Position numbers and translations under genes: made by a program. The notes beneath the pieces were generated by a model. That model was given only the letters and a program-made list of their open reading frames with translations, made no database searches and was not told where the DNA came from. Shown here piece after piece: positions 41,866 to 50,111 of a DNA stretch of 64,000 nucleotides. The DNA lies in assembly GCA_050259235.1 (NCBI GenBank), contig JBLNAG010000005.1:62001-126000 (forward strand), in the 5' to 3' direction. How positions within the stretch are numbered: position 1 is the stretch's first letter; each line of letters opens with the position of its first letter. The DNA is from UBA5364 sp050259235 (lineage in GTDB: Bacteria > Bacillota_I > Bacilli_A > RF39 > UBA660).

Positions 41866-43977
41866 ATGAATGGACAAAATCCATATCAAGAAAATCTTGA
41901 AAATGTGCTTGAAAAATATGGTCGTGATATTGTAAAGAGTGTTAAAGATGGTAAGATTGATCCTGTTATTGGTAGGGATGAAGAAATTCGTAGTATTACT
42001 CGTATTATATCAAGGAAAACCAAAAATAACCCTGTTCTTATAGGAGAACCAGGTGTTGGTAAAACCGCTATTGTAGAGGGATTAGCCTTACGTATTGTCA
42101 AAGGTGATGTACCAAATAGTTTAAAAGATAAAACCATTTGGGAATTAGATTTAGGTGCTTTAATCGCAGGAGCAAAATATCGTGGGGAATTTGAAGAAAG
42201 ATTAAAAGCTGTTCTAAAGGAAGTGAAAGAATCTAATGGACAAATAATTATGTTTATTGATGAAATTCATATGATTGTTGGGGCTGGCGCCCTAGAAGGA
42301 GCAATGGATGCTGGCAATATGTTAAAACCAATGTTAGCTCGTGGAGAAATTCATTGTATTGGTGCTACGACATTAAATGAATATCGTAAATATATTGAAA
42401 AAGATGGAGCTTTAGAAAGAAGATTTCAAAAGGTTTTAGTTCAAGAACCTACAGTAATGGATACCGTTACTATTTTAAGAGGATTAAAACAAAGATTTGA
42501 AGTATACCATGGTGTTAATATTAAAGATACTGCTTTAATTGCCGCAGCTACTTTATCTAATCGTTATATAACTGATCGTTTCTTACCTGATAAGGCAATT
42601 GACTTATTAGATGAGGCTTGTGCAACTATAAAAGTGCAAATGGATTCTATTCCTGTGCCACTTGATAAATTGAATCGTGATATTATGCAACTAGAAATAG
42701 AAAGGGAAGCTTTAAAGAAAGATACTGATGAGATCTCTAAGAAGAGAGTAATTGAAATAAATGACAAAATTGATCTTCTAAAGAAAAAAGAAATAGAATT
42801 ACGTACTTCATGGGAAGAAGAAAAAAGTATTAACGAAAGGATAAATAAGAAAAAAGAAGAAATAGAAAATTCTAACTTTCAACTAGAACAAGCAGAAAAT
42901 CGATATGATTTAGAAACAGCCGCTAAGTTAAGACATGGTGTTATACCTAAATTAACTAAAGAATTAGAGGAATTACGTTTAAGCGATAAATCTAAAATAC
43001 TTAGTGATACAATTGATGATGAATCAATCGCTGCTATTATCTCAAAATGGACTAATATTCCTGTTTATAAATTAGTAGGTAGTGAAAAAGATAAATTATT
43101 AGGTCTTGAAAGTAATATGAAGAAGCGTGTTAGAGGTCAAGATAAGGCTTTAAAATTAGTAAGTGATGCTATTATTAGAGCTCGTGCTGGAATAAAGAAT
43201 CCTAATCAACCAATTGGTTCATTTATTTTCTTAGGGCCAACTGGAGTGGGAAAAACTGAAGTTGCACGTACTTTAGCTCATGAACTATTTGATGATGAAA
43301 AACATATGATTAGAATTGACATGAGTGAATATATGGAAAGTTTCTCTGTTTCTCGATTAATAGGGGCTCCTCCAGGATATGTTGGTTATGATGAAGGAGG
43401 ACAATTAACAGAAGCCGTTCGCCGTAATCCATATAGTATTGTTTTATTTGATGAAATAGAAAAAGCTCATCGTGATGTATTTAATATTCTTCTTCAAATA
43501 TTAGATGATGGAAGAATTACCGATAGTCAAGGAAGAACTGTTGACTTTAAAAATACAATTATCATTATGACATCCAATTTAGGTGGCGAATATATTCTAG
43601 ATAATAACAATAATAGTGAAGAATTAGTAATGCGAGAATTAAAAAGTACCTTTAGACCGGAATTTATTAATCGTATAGATGAAATAGTTATATTTAATAC
43701 TTTATCTAAGGAAGTTGTATATGATATTATTGATAGATTAATTGAAGAAATTGAAAAACGTTTAGATGATAAAAAAATAAAACTTATTCTAACTGATAAA
43801 GCTAAAAGATATGTTGTTGATAATGCTTATGATGATAAGTTTGGTGCACGTCCAATTAAAAGATTTATAAGTCACAATATTGAAACAATAATTGCTAATG
43901 AAATAATTAATGACCATATAAAATATAATAGTACAGTAACTATTGATATTGAAGATAATAAAATAGTTGTAAAATAA
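41866..43977 (+). CDS. clpB: ClpB disaggregase lacking the N-domain
   Basis: 703 residues; full ClpB is about 860. It starts directly at the first AAA module (YGRDIVKSVKDGKIDPVIGRD, Walker A GEPGVGKT, FIDEIHMIVGAG). Then a long middle coiled coil (about 280-390), and the second AAA module with GPTGVGKTE, GAPPGYVGYDEGG and a MTSNLG sensor. The coiled coil says ClpB, and no IGF loop for ClpP is seen. ClpB rescues aggregated proteins with DnaK, encoded at 50112. N-truncated forms are known in mycoplasmas. The ATG at 41866 follows GAGGGTGAT. The CIRCE operator directly upstream places it under HrcA. Confidence 0.93.
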   Translation: MNGQNPYQENLENVLEKYGRDIVKSVKDGKIDPVIGRDEEIRSITRIISRKTKNNPVLIGEPGVGKTAIVEGLALRIVKGDVPNSLKDKTIWELDLGALIAGAKYRGEFEERLKAVLKEVKESNGQIIMFIDEIHMIVGAGALEGAMDAGNMLKPMLARGEIHCIGATTLNEYRKYIEKDGALERRFQKVLVQEPTVMDTVTILRGLKQRFEVYHGVNIKDTALIAAATLSNRYITDRFLPDKAIDLLDEACATIKVQMDSIPVPLDKLNRDIMQLEIEREALKKDTDEISKKRVIEINDKIDLLKKKEIELRTSWEEEKSINERINKKKEEIENSNFQLEQAENRYDLETAAKLRHGVIPKLTKELEELRLSDKSKILSDTIDDESIAAIISKWTNIPVYKLVGSEKDKLLGLESNMKKRVRGQDKALKLVSDAIIRARAGIKNPNQPIGSFIFLGPTGVGKTEVARTLAHELFDDEKHMIRIDMSEYMESFSVSRLIGAPPGYVGYDEGGQLTEAVRRNPYSIVLFDEIEKAHRDVFNILLQILDDGRITDSQGRTVDFKNTIIIMTSNLGGEYILDNNNNSEELVMRELKSTFRPEFINRIDEIVIFNTLSKEVVYDIIDRLIEEIEKRLDDKKIKLILTDKAKRYVVDNAYDDKFGARPIKRFISHNIETIIANEIINDHIKYNSTVTIDIEDNKIVVK

Positions 43978-43998
43978 ACACACAAAAGTGTGTTTTTT
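43977..43998 (+). terminator. Terminator of clpB
   Basis: AACACAC (43977-43983), AAAA, GTGTGTT (43988-43994), then T. Confidence 0.8.
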
Positions 43999-44049
43999 CT
44001 TGTTTTCATATATAAATTATAGTAAAATTAAACTATTAGAAGGTGATTT

Positions 44050-45411
44050 ATGATAAACATAAAAAGTGATTCGAGAAAAGTAAAAAAGGGTGATACGTTT
44101 ATTGCTCTTCGTGGTATAAGTAGTGATGGTCACGATTACATAGAAAAAGCTATTAGTAATGGTGCTAGTAAAATAGTTGCAGAATTTGGTGAATATTCTG
44201 TTGATACTGAAATAGTTCAAGATACTAGAGCATACTTAAATAAATACTTAGTAGAAAACTATAATAAGTATTTAGAGGAAATGACTATTATTGGAATTAC
44301 CGGAACTAATGGTAAAACAACTAGTGCATATCTTATATATGATGCGTTAAATAAATTAGGAAAAAAATGTGCTTATATAGGAACAGTTGGTTTTTATATG
44401 GAAGGAAAAGTAAGTAGCTTAGAAAATACTAGTCCTGATGTTTGTGAAATGTATGATTTAATAATTCAAGCTTATGATAAAGGTTATCGTTACATTGTAT
44501 TAGAAGCAAGCAGTCAAGGTTTAGATCGTGGAAGATTAGATGGTATTATATTTGATTATGCAGTATTTACTAATTTAACTCAAGATCATCTTGACCATCA
44601 TAAAACAATGGAAAATTATGCTATTGCAAAACAATTATTATTTAAAAAATTAAAACCTAATGGTGTTAGTATTATTAATTATGATGATAGTTATAAGAAA
44701 TATTATATAACTGATAATACTATATATTATGGTATTGATGGTGGAGACTACAAAGTAGTAGATTATCAAATGACTAATCAACTTACTAAATTTAAATATC
44801 GTTATTTAGATAACGAATATGAAGTATTATCACCTTTATTAGGTAGTTATAATATATATAACATGTTAGTATGTATTATTGTTTTAAGTAGAGTAGGAAT
44901 ATCTCAATCAGATATTAAAAATATTGTACCAAAACTAAATGCTCCAGCTGGTAGAATGGATACTATCATGTATAAAAATAATAGTATTATTATTGATTAT
45001 GCTCATACACCTGATGCCATTGAAAAGATAATTAGTGTAGTTAAAAAAGTTACTAATGGTGATATATATACGGTGTTTGGATGTACTGGAGACAGAGATA
45101 GAACTAAAAGACCAATTATGACCAAAATAGTTACGGATTTATGTAAATGGGCTATCATTACTAATGATGATCCACATTATGAAGATCCAAATCAAATAGT
45201 TGATGACATGACTAAAGGATTAGAAAATACTAATTATGAAATATGTATTGATCGTAAGGAAGCTATTATAAAAGGAATAAAAATGTTGAAAAGCGATGAT
45301 ATTTTACTAATATTAGGTAAAGGCCATGAAGAAGCTATGATTATTAAAAATGAAAAGATACCTTTTAATGATAAGAAAATAGCGTTGGAATATCTAGATA
45401 GTTTAAAATAG
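44050..45411 (+). CDS. MurE-like ligase, divergent paralogue
   Basis: 453 residues with the Mur ligase set: N-terminal SDSRKVKKGDTFIAL, P-loop GITGTNGKTT (82-91), FTNLTQDHLDHH, the carbamylated-Lys region YAIAKQLLF, and GCTGDRDRTKRP. It differs from its neighbour at two key sites. EVSSHAL becomes EASSQGL, and the amino-acid motif DNPR is DDPH. In MurE, DNPR marks meso-diaminopimelate, while D(D/N)P(N/A) types use lysine. I infer a MurE that adds another diamino acid or has a specialised role, perhaps spore wall; a non-canonical substrate is also possible. AAGGTGAT precedes the ATG. The paralogue starts 49 bp downstream. Confidence 0.8.
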   Translation: MINIKSDSRKVKKGDTFIALRGISSDGHDYIEKAISNGASKIVAEFGEYSVDTEIVQDTRAYLNKYLVENYNKYLEEMTIIGITGTNGKTTSAYLIYDALNKLGKKCAYIGTVGFYMEGKVSSLENTSPDVCEMYDLIIQAYDKGYRYIVLEASSQGLDRGRLDGIIFDYAVFTNLTQDHLDHHKTMENYAIAKQLLFKKLKPNGVSIINYDDSYKKYYITDNTIYYGIDGGDYKVVDYQMTNQLTKFKYRYLDNEYEVLSPLLGSYNIYNMLVCIIVLSRVGISQSDIKNIVPKLNAPAGRMDTIMYKNNSIIIDYAHTPDAIEKIISVVKKVTNGDIYTVFGCTGDRDRTKRPIMTKIVTDLCKWAIITNDDPHYEDPNQIVDDMTKGLENTNYEICIDRKEAIIKGIKMLKSDDILLILGKGHEEAMIIKNEKIPFNDKKIALEYLDSLK

Positions 45412-45460
45412 TTAAATGAACACTTTGATATATTTGAATAAAATATATTGAGGTGTTTTT

Positions 45461-46792
45461 ATGAATATAAAAGTTGATTCTAGGAAGGTAGTAAAAGGCG
45501 ATACTTTTATAGCTTTAAGAAGTGTCAATGATGGGCATCAGTATATACCAGATGCTATTAAAAATGGTGCTGAGATGATAATATGTGAAGAGGGAATATA
45601 TGATGTTCCTACATTAATTGTCCCAGATACAAGGCAATATTTAATTGAATATTTAAAATTAAATTATTATTCTAAGATTGAAAATTTGAAGTTAATAGGA
45701 GTGACTGGTACTAATGGCAAAACAACCAGTTGTTTTTTGCTTTATCAAGCATTAAATAAATTAGGAATTAAATGTGCTTATATAGGTACTATTGGTTTTT
45801 ATATTGATGATAAAGTTTCGGACTTAAATAATACAACTCCTGATATTTTAGAGATATATGAAATGCTCTTAAAATGTATTGATGAGGGAGTAAAATATGT
45901 GGCTATGGAAGTGAGTAGTCATGCTCTAGACATGCATAGAGTTGATGGGTTAGAGTTTGATTTTGCAATATTTACTAATCTAACACAAGATCATTTAAAC
46001 TATCATAAAACTATGAAAAATTATGCCATGGCAAAACAAAAATTATTTAAAATGTTAAGAAAAAATGGTAAATCAATTGTAAATATGGATGATAGATATC
46101 GAAGATATTTTATTGATGATGATTCGATTACTTATGGATTTAAACCAAGTAAATATAGAATATCTAAATATAATATTGTAAATAATGAATCAGTATTTAC
46201 TGTCAATAATGACCCTTACAAAATAAAATTACTAGGTAAACACAATGTACATAATATGTTGAATGTAATAATTGTTTTAACTGAATTAAAAATAAGTAAA
46301 AGTAAGATAAAAGATATAGTCTCCGAGTTAGTTGCACCACCAGGTAGAATGGATATAATTCATTTTAATGACAATGCTATTATTGTTGACTATGCCCATA
46401 CACCTGATGCTGTTGAAAAAATAATTAAAGCAGTTAGAGAATTTGCTAAGAATAATATTTATACAATCATTGGATGTGGAGGAAATCGTGATAGAACAAA
46501 AAGACCAATCATGGCTAAAATAGCTACTGACTTATCTAATTATGTTATTTTTACTAGTGATAATCCAAGAAGTGAAGATCCCAATGAGATCATAAAAGAT
46601 ATGGTTGACACACTTGACAATACTAATTATGAAATTGAAGTAAATCGCGAAAAAGCAATTAAAAAAGGTATACAAAAACTTACTAATAATGATATACTAT
46701 TATTGCTTGGAAAGGGACATGAAACCTACCAAATTATTGGAGATAAAAAAATAGATTTTGATGATAAAAAAGTAGTATTAGACAATTTATAG
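45461..46792 (+). CDS. murE: UDP-MurNAc-tripeptide synthetase, DNPR type
   Basis: 443 residues. It has GVTGTNGKTT, EVSSHALDMHRVDGL, FTNLTQDHLNYH, YAMAKQKLF (carbamylated Lys), and the specificity motif SDNPRSEDP. DNPR is the mark of meso-diaminopimelate ligases, which add that residue to UDP-MurNAc-L-Ala-D-Glu. It ends with GKGHETYQ. Twelve bp after it comes mraY, so this is the division/wall-cluster copy. GAGGTG precedes the ATG. MurE of the same kind with substitutions lies directly upstream. Confidence 0.92.
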   Translation: MNIKVDSRKVVKGDTFIALRSVNDGHQYIPDAIKNGAEMIICEEGIYDVPTLIVPDTRQYLIEYLKLNYYSKIENLKLIGVTGTNGKTTSCFLLYQALNKLGIKCAYIGTIGFYIDDKVSDLNNTTPDILEIYEMLLKCIDEGVKYVAMEVSSHALDMHRVDGLEFDFAIFTNLTQDHLNYHKTMKNYAMAKQKLFKMLRKNGKSIVNMDDRYRRYFIDDDSITYGFKPSKYRISKYNIVNNESVFTVNNDPYKIKLLGKHNVHNMLNVIIVLTELKISKSKIKDIVSELVAPPGRMDIIHFNDNAIIVDYAHTPDAVEKIIKAVREFAKNNIYTIIGCGGNRDRTKRPIMAKIATDLSNYVIFTSDNPRSEDPNEIIKDMVDTLDNTNYEIEVNREKAIKKGIQKLTNNDILLLLGKGHETYQIIGDKKIDFDDKKVVLDNL

Positions 46793-46803
46793 GAGATGAG
46801 ATC

Positions 46804-47796
46804 GTGTTAATTTTAGCAAAAGCAATGTTAGCAATGATGTTAGGATTTGTTACATCAGTTATATTTGGCCTTATTTTAATACCGTTATTAAAAAGATTTA
46901 ATGTAAGACAAAAAGTAAGTGTATTTCTAGAAAAAAAACACAATAAAAAAGACGGTACCCCAACAATGGGAGGATTAATATTTATTATTCCTAGCTTAGT
47001 GGTTGTTACCTTCTTACTTATAACAAACAGAATGGAATTTTCAGAAAATTTATTTATTGTATTATTTGTATTTTTAGCTTATGCTGTATTAGGATTTGCA
47101 GATGATTATCTTATAATAAAGAAAAAGCATAATGAAGGATTGACGGAAATTCAAAAATTATTTTGGCAATTAGCAATAGCATTAATATTCTTTTACATAT
47201 TTATGCGTAGTGGAAATGATCCAGTTTTAAATATTTATACATTAGGAATAAATATCGATATGGGTTGGTTCTATGGGATATTCCTATTATTTGTATTAGT
47301 TGCTAGTAGTAATGCTGTTAATATTACTGATGGACTTGATGGTTTAGCAGGTGGTTTATCAGCTATTGCTTTCTTGGCGTTTGGTTTAATTTGTTGGAAT
47401 GCAACATGGGTTGTTGGTTACCAAGATATAGCTATATTCTGCTTTATACTGGTTGGGTCATTGTTAGGATTTTTAGTTTTTAACACTCATCCAGCACGGG
47501 TATTTATGGGAGATAATGGTTCATTATCCCTAGGAGCAACGTTAGCATCTATTGCTCTAATTACTAGTCATGAAGTTACTTTAGTAATAGTTGCGGGAGT
47601 ATTTGTTGTAGAAACATTAGTATCAATAATTCAAATGGTTGGCATTATGGTCTTTAAAAGAAAAATATTTATTATGGCTCCTTTACATCATCATTTTGAA
47701 AGAAAAGGGTATGCTGAAAATGATATTGTTAAAGGATTTTGGATTGTTGGTTTGATATTAGGAATGACTGCTGTTGCTTTTGGAGTTTGGATTTAA
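46804..47796 (+). CDS. mraY: Phospho-MurNAc-pentapeptide translocase
   Basis: 330 residues, about ten membrane segments. KKDGTPTMGG, FADDYL (metal Asp pair), NAVNITDGLDGLAGG and PLHHHFE are all present. MraY transfers phospho-MurNAc-pentapeptide onto undecaprenyl phosphate, making lipid I. The start is a GTG at 46804 after GGAGATGAG; the first ATG lies seven codons on. It is in one unit with murE. murD/ftsW, its usual followers, are absent here. Confidence 0.95.
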   Translation: MLILAKAMLAMMLGFVTSVIFGLILIPLLKRFNVRQKVSVFLEKKHNKKDGTPTMGGLIFIIPSLVVVTFLLITNRMEFSENLFIVLFVFLAYAVLGFADDYLIIKKKHNEGLTEIQKLFWQLAIALIFFYIFMRSGNDPVLNIYTLGINIDMGWFYGIFLLFVLVASSNAVNITDGLDGLAGGLSAIAFLAFGLICWNATWVVGYQDIAIFCFILVGSLLGFLVFNTHPARVFMGDNGSLSLGATLASIALITSHEVTLVIVAGVFVVETLVSIIQMVGIMVFKRKIFIMAPLHHHFERKGYAENDIVKGFWIVGLILGMTAVAFGVWI

Positions 47797-47798
47797 AA

Positions 47799-47823
47799 AA
47801 AACGTTCTATGAACGTTTTTTTA
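47799..47823. terminator. Bidirectional terminator between mraY and the UPF0316 gene
   Basis: AAAACGTTC (47799-47807), TAT loop, GAACGTTTT (47811-47819) with A and T runs outside. Confidence 0.8.
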
Positions 47824-48330
47824 TTTATGATAACCACCTAAAATAGGTCTAGCAACTTCTGATACTATCATAGCTTCTTTATCTATTGCTTTAATAATGT
47901 CAACAACATAATGTCTTTTTTTTCTAACAACAACAATCATTAGAACATTTCTATCTTTATCCATTCCTTTACCATCTAGTACTGTAACAGCAAATCCTTC
48001 ACTTCTAATTTTACTGGCAATATTACTTCCTAAAGTATTATCTACGATAGCAGTTACCATATTACTTCCTAATGCCATTTTTTGTTCAATAATACTGCCT
48101 AGATAAGAACCAACAGCTGATCCTACAGCAAAGGCTATAATCTTAAAAGGGTCCTTAGTAATATCAATAACGACTACACCGGTAGTTATTACCCACACTA
48201 AACCAATAGCTCCTTGGAGGATAGCTCCCAATTCTTTTTTACCATTTGATACAACAATTAATCTTAACGTACCAAGAGCATTTTCGAAAACCTTCGATAA
48301 AAAAATCAATATATATATTGCAACATTCAT
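47821..48330 (-). CDS. UPF0316/DUF2179 (YebE-like) membrane protein
   Basis: 169 residues from the ATG at 48330, after AAGGTGA. About three membrane segments at the N-terminus (LIFLSKVFENALGTLRLI; AFAVGSAVGSYLGS) are followed by a small cytoplasmic DUF2179 domain with GFAVTVLDGKG and DKEAMIVSEV. Its family is widespread in Firmicutes and lacks a defined role. It is divergent from the heat-shock operon: the two starts are 157 bp apart, and that gap holds the hrcA promoter. Confidence 0.85.
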   Translation of the reverse strand: MNVAIYILIFLSKVFENALGTLRLIVVSNGKKELGAILQGAIGLVWVITTGVVVIDITKDPFKIIAFAVGSAVGSYLGSIIEQKMALGSNMVTAIVDNTLGSNIASKIRSEGFAVTVLDGKGMDKDRNVLMIVVVRKKRHYVVDIIKAIDKEAMIVSEVARPILGGYHK

Positions 48331-48398
48331 ATCATTCACCTTATTCAATTATACCAAAGAAAGAGCATATTCAAACAAAAAAATAAAAAAAACAAAAA

Positions 48399-48425
48399 TT
48401 AGCACTCATATATTGACAATGCTAG
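48399..48425 (+). promoter_or_regulatory. CIRCE-like operator 1, overlapping the hrcA -35
   Basis: TTAGCACTC (48399-48407) is a perfect left arm; after nine bases the right arm CAATGCTAG (48417-48425) matches 6 of 9. The -35 TTGACA (48413-48418) spans the spacer and right arm, the same design as at clpB. Confidence 0.7.
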
Positions 48426-48441
48426 AGTATAATAGTATAAT
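48413..48441 (+). promoter_or_regulatory. Promoter of the hrcA-grpE-dnaK operon
   Basis: TTGACA (48413-48418), 17 bp, TATAAT (48436-48441). Fully consensus sigma-A type, flanked by CIRCE-like operators. Confidence 0.85.
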
Positions 48442-48444
48442 GAA

Positions 48445-48471
48445 GTAGCATTCATACAGTGGGAGTGCTAA
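48445..48471 (+). promoter_or_regulatory. CIRCE operator 2, downstream of the hrcA -10
   Basis: GTAGCATTC (48445-48453; 7 of 9), nine bases, perfect GAGTGCTAA (48463-48471). It covers the expected transcription start and leader, the usual place for CIRCE in dnaK operons. Confidence 0.85.
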
Positions 48472-48486
48472 AGATGAGGTGATTTG

Positions 48487-49476
48487 ATGCTTAATCAAAG
48501 ACAATCAGAACTTTTAAAATTAATCGTTGAGGATTATATTAAAACGGCAAGACCAGTTAGTTCAAAATCGTTATGTAAAATAATGAAATGTTCTAGTGCT
48601 ACTATCCGTAATGAAATGGGTTTCTTAGAACAAAATGAGTTAATTGAAAAAACTCATACTTCTTCTGGTAGAATACCAAGTGAGAAGGGATATCGTTATT
48701 ATGTTGATAAGATAATGCAACCTAAAGAACTTACGGGAGATGACATGCTAAAACTTCAAACAATCTTCTATAATAAGTCATTAATGATTGATGATACGAT
48801 TATAAGAAGTATGGAGATAATTTCTGATATTACTAATTATACAGCGGTAGTATTAGGAAATTCATCAAAACAAAATAGAATTAGCAAAGTAGAAGCTGTG
48901 CCTATTGATGAAAACAATTTAATTGCGATTGTTATAACTGATAAGGGATATTTGCAACACCGTAATATAACAATTCAAGAAAAAGTTTCATTAGATGAAA
49001 TTAAGAAAACAGTTGATTTAATTAATAAGTTAATTGTGGGTACACCAATTGATGAAGTAAGTAGTAAATTAGAATTTGAAGTTAAACCTATCATTGGAAA
49101 ATATGTTAAGCAACACGAAGTATTATATAATGCTTTTTGTACAGCATTTAGCGATTTTACGACAAATTCGAATGTTACAATGAAAGGAACAAGTCATATT
49201 CTAATGCAACCAGAATTTGATGATGCTGATAAAATAAGAGAAATTATTAGTAAGTTTGAAGATAAAGAAATTGTTAATAATATAAAAGAAGAAGATAATG
49301 GGATAAACATTTATATAGGTAGTGAAAATGAATTTGATGATAATGTAACCATTATTAAAACTAGATATGAAGTTAATGGTAATGAAGGAACGATTGCTTT
49401 AATAGGACCAAAACGTATGGAATATAATCGAGTAATTGCATTACTTGACTATATCAAAAGAAATATAGAGAGGTGA
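48487..49476 (+). CDS. hrcA: HrcA, heat-inducible transcription repressor
   Basis: 329 residues from the ATG at 48487, behind GAGGTGATT. The N-terminal winged helix (LNQRQSELLKLIVEDYIKTA, then CSSATIRNEMGFLEQNELIEKTHTSSGRIPSEKGYRYYVD in pieces) is the family's hallmark. The C-terminal part is the GAF-like domain. HrcA binds CIRCE and represses chaperone genes until unfolded protein titrates its chaperone partner. Its own promoter has two CIRCE-like sites, and clpB has one. The gene leads directly into grpE (4-bp gap), with the stop overlapping the grpE Shine-Dalgarno. Confidence 0.96.
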   Translation: MLNQRQSELLKLIVEDYIKTARPVSSKSLCKIMKCSSATIRNEMGFLEQNELIEKTHTSSGRIPSEKGYRYYVDKIMQPKELTGDDMLKLQTIFYNKSLMIDDTIIRSMEIISDITNYTAVVLGNSSKQNRISKVEAVPIDENNLIAIVITDKGYLQHRNITIQEKVSLDEIKKTVDLINKLIVGTPIDEVSSKLEFEVKPIIGKYVKQHEVLYNAFCTAFSDFTTNSNVTMKGTSHILMQPEFDDADKIREIISKFEDKEIVNNIKEEDNGINIYIGSENEFDDNVTIIKTRYEVNGNEGTIALIGPKRMEYNRVIALLDYIKRNIER

Positions 49477-49479
49477 CAA

Positions 49480-50097
49480 ATGGAAAAATGTAATCATGAA
49501 CATTGCACATGTGAACATGAATTAGAAGAAGAAAATTGCACTTGCGATGATGAATGCAGTTGTGAACATGAAAATTGCACTTGCAATGATGAATGTAGTT
49601 GTGAACATGAAGAACAAGAAATAAAGAAAGAAGATAAACATACAAATAAATTAAATGAAGCTTATAATAAAATAAGCGAATTAGAAGATGCTTTATTAAG
49701 ATCAAAAGCAGAATTTATTAATTATCGTAAAAGATTAGAAGATGAACAAAGTCGTCTATTAAAGTTCTGCAATGAAGATATAATTAAAGAAATTTTACCA
49801 ATTATTGATAACTTTGAAAGAGCAATCAGTATGGATGATGATAATTTAAATGATGAAGTATCAAAATTTTTATCAGGTTTTAAATTAATATATGGTAATT
49901 TGATAAGTATATTAAACGCTTATGAAGTAGTTGAAATAAAGAGTTTAAATGAACCTTTTGATCCTACTTATCATCAAGCGGTATTAACCGAAGAAAAAGA
50001 AGGAACAGAACCTGGTATTGTACTTGAAGTACTTCAAAAAGGATATTTATTAAAAGGTAAAGTTATGCGACCAGCAATGGTTAAAGTAAGTAAATAA
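49480..50097 (+). CDS. grpE: GrpE with a Cys-rich, repeated N-terminal extension
   Basis: 205 residues. From about residue 57 it is a regular GrpE: long coiled coil (LNEAYNKISELEDALLRSKA, FINYRKRLEDE), ILPIIDNFERAI, and the beta-domain NEPFDPTYHQAV...GYLLKGKVMRPAMVKV. It exchanges nucleotide on DnaK. The first 45 residues hold 11 Cys and five His in CxC and CxxxCxC spacing, including a 13-residue unit (ENCTCDDECSCEH) repeated twice. GrpE N-termini are normally acidic and cysteine-free. I infer metal binding or thiol redox sensing, possibly linking chaperone activity to metal or oxidant stress. AGGTGA precedes the ATG. Confidence 0.94.
   Translation: MEKCNHEHCTCEHELEEENCTCDDECSCEHENCTCNDECSCEHEEQEIKKEDKHTNKLNEAYNKISELEDALLRSKAEFINYRKRLEDEQSRLLKFCNEDIIKEILPIIDNFERAISMDDDNLNDEVSKFLSGFKLIYGNLISILNAYEVVEIKSLNEPFDPTYHQAVLTEEKEGTEPGIVLEVLQKGYLLKGKVMRPAMVKVSK
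49531..49608 (+). repeat. 39-bp direct repeat in the grpE 5' end
   Basis: 49531-49569 and 49570-49608 differ at two positions. Each encodes the Cys-rich 13-residue unit. A related shorter unit (EHCTCEHE) lies just upstream. Confidence 0.9.
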
Positions 50098-50111
50098 GAA
50101 AGGTGAGAAAA

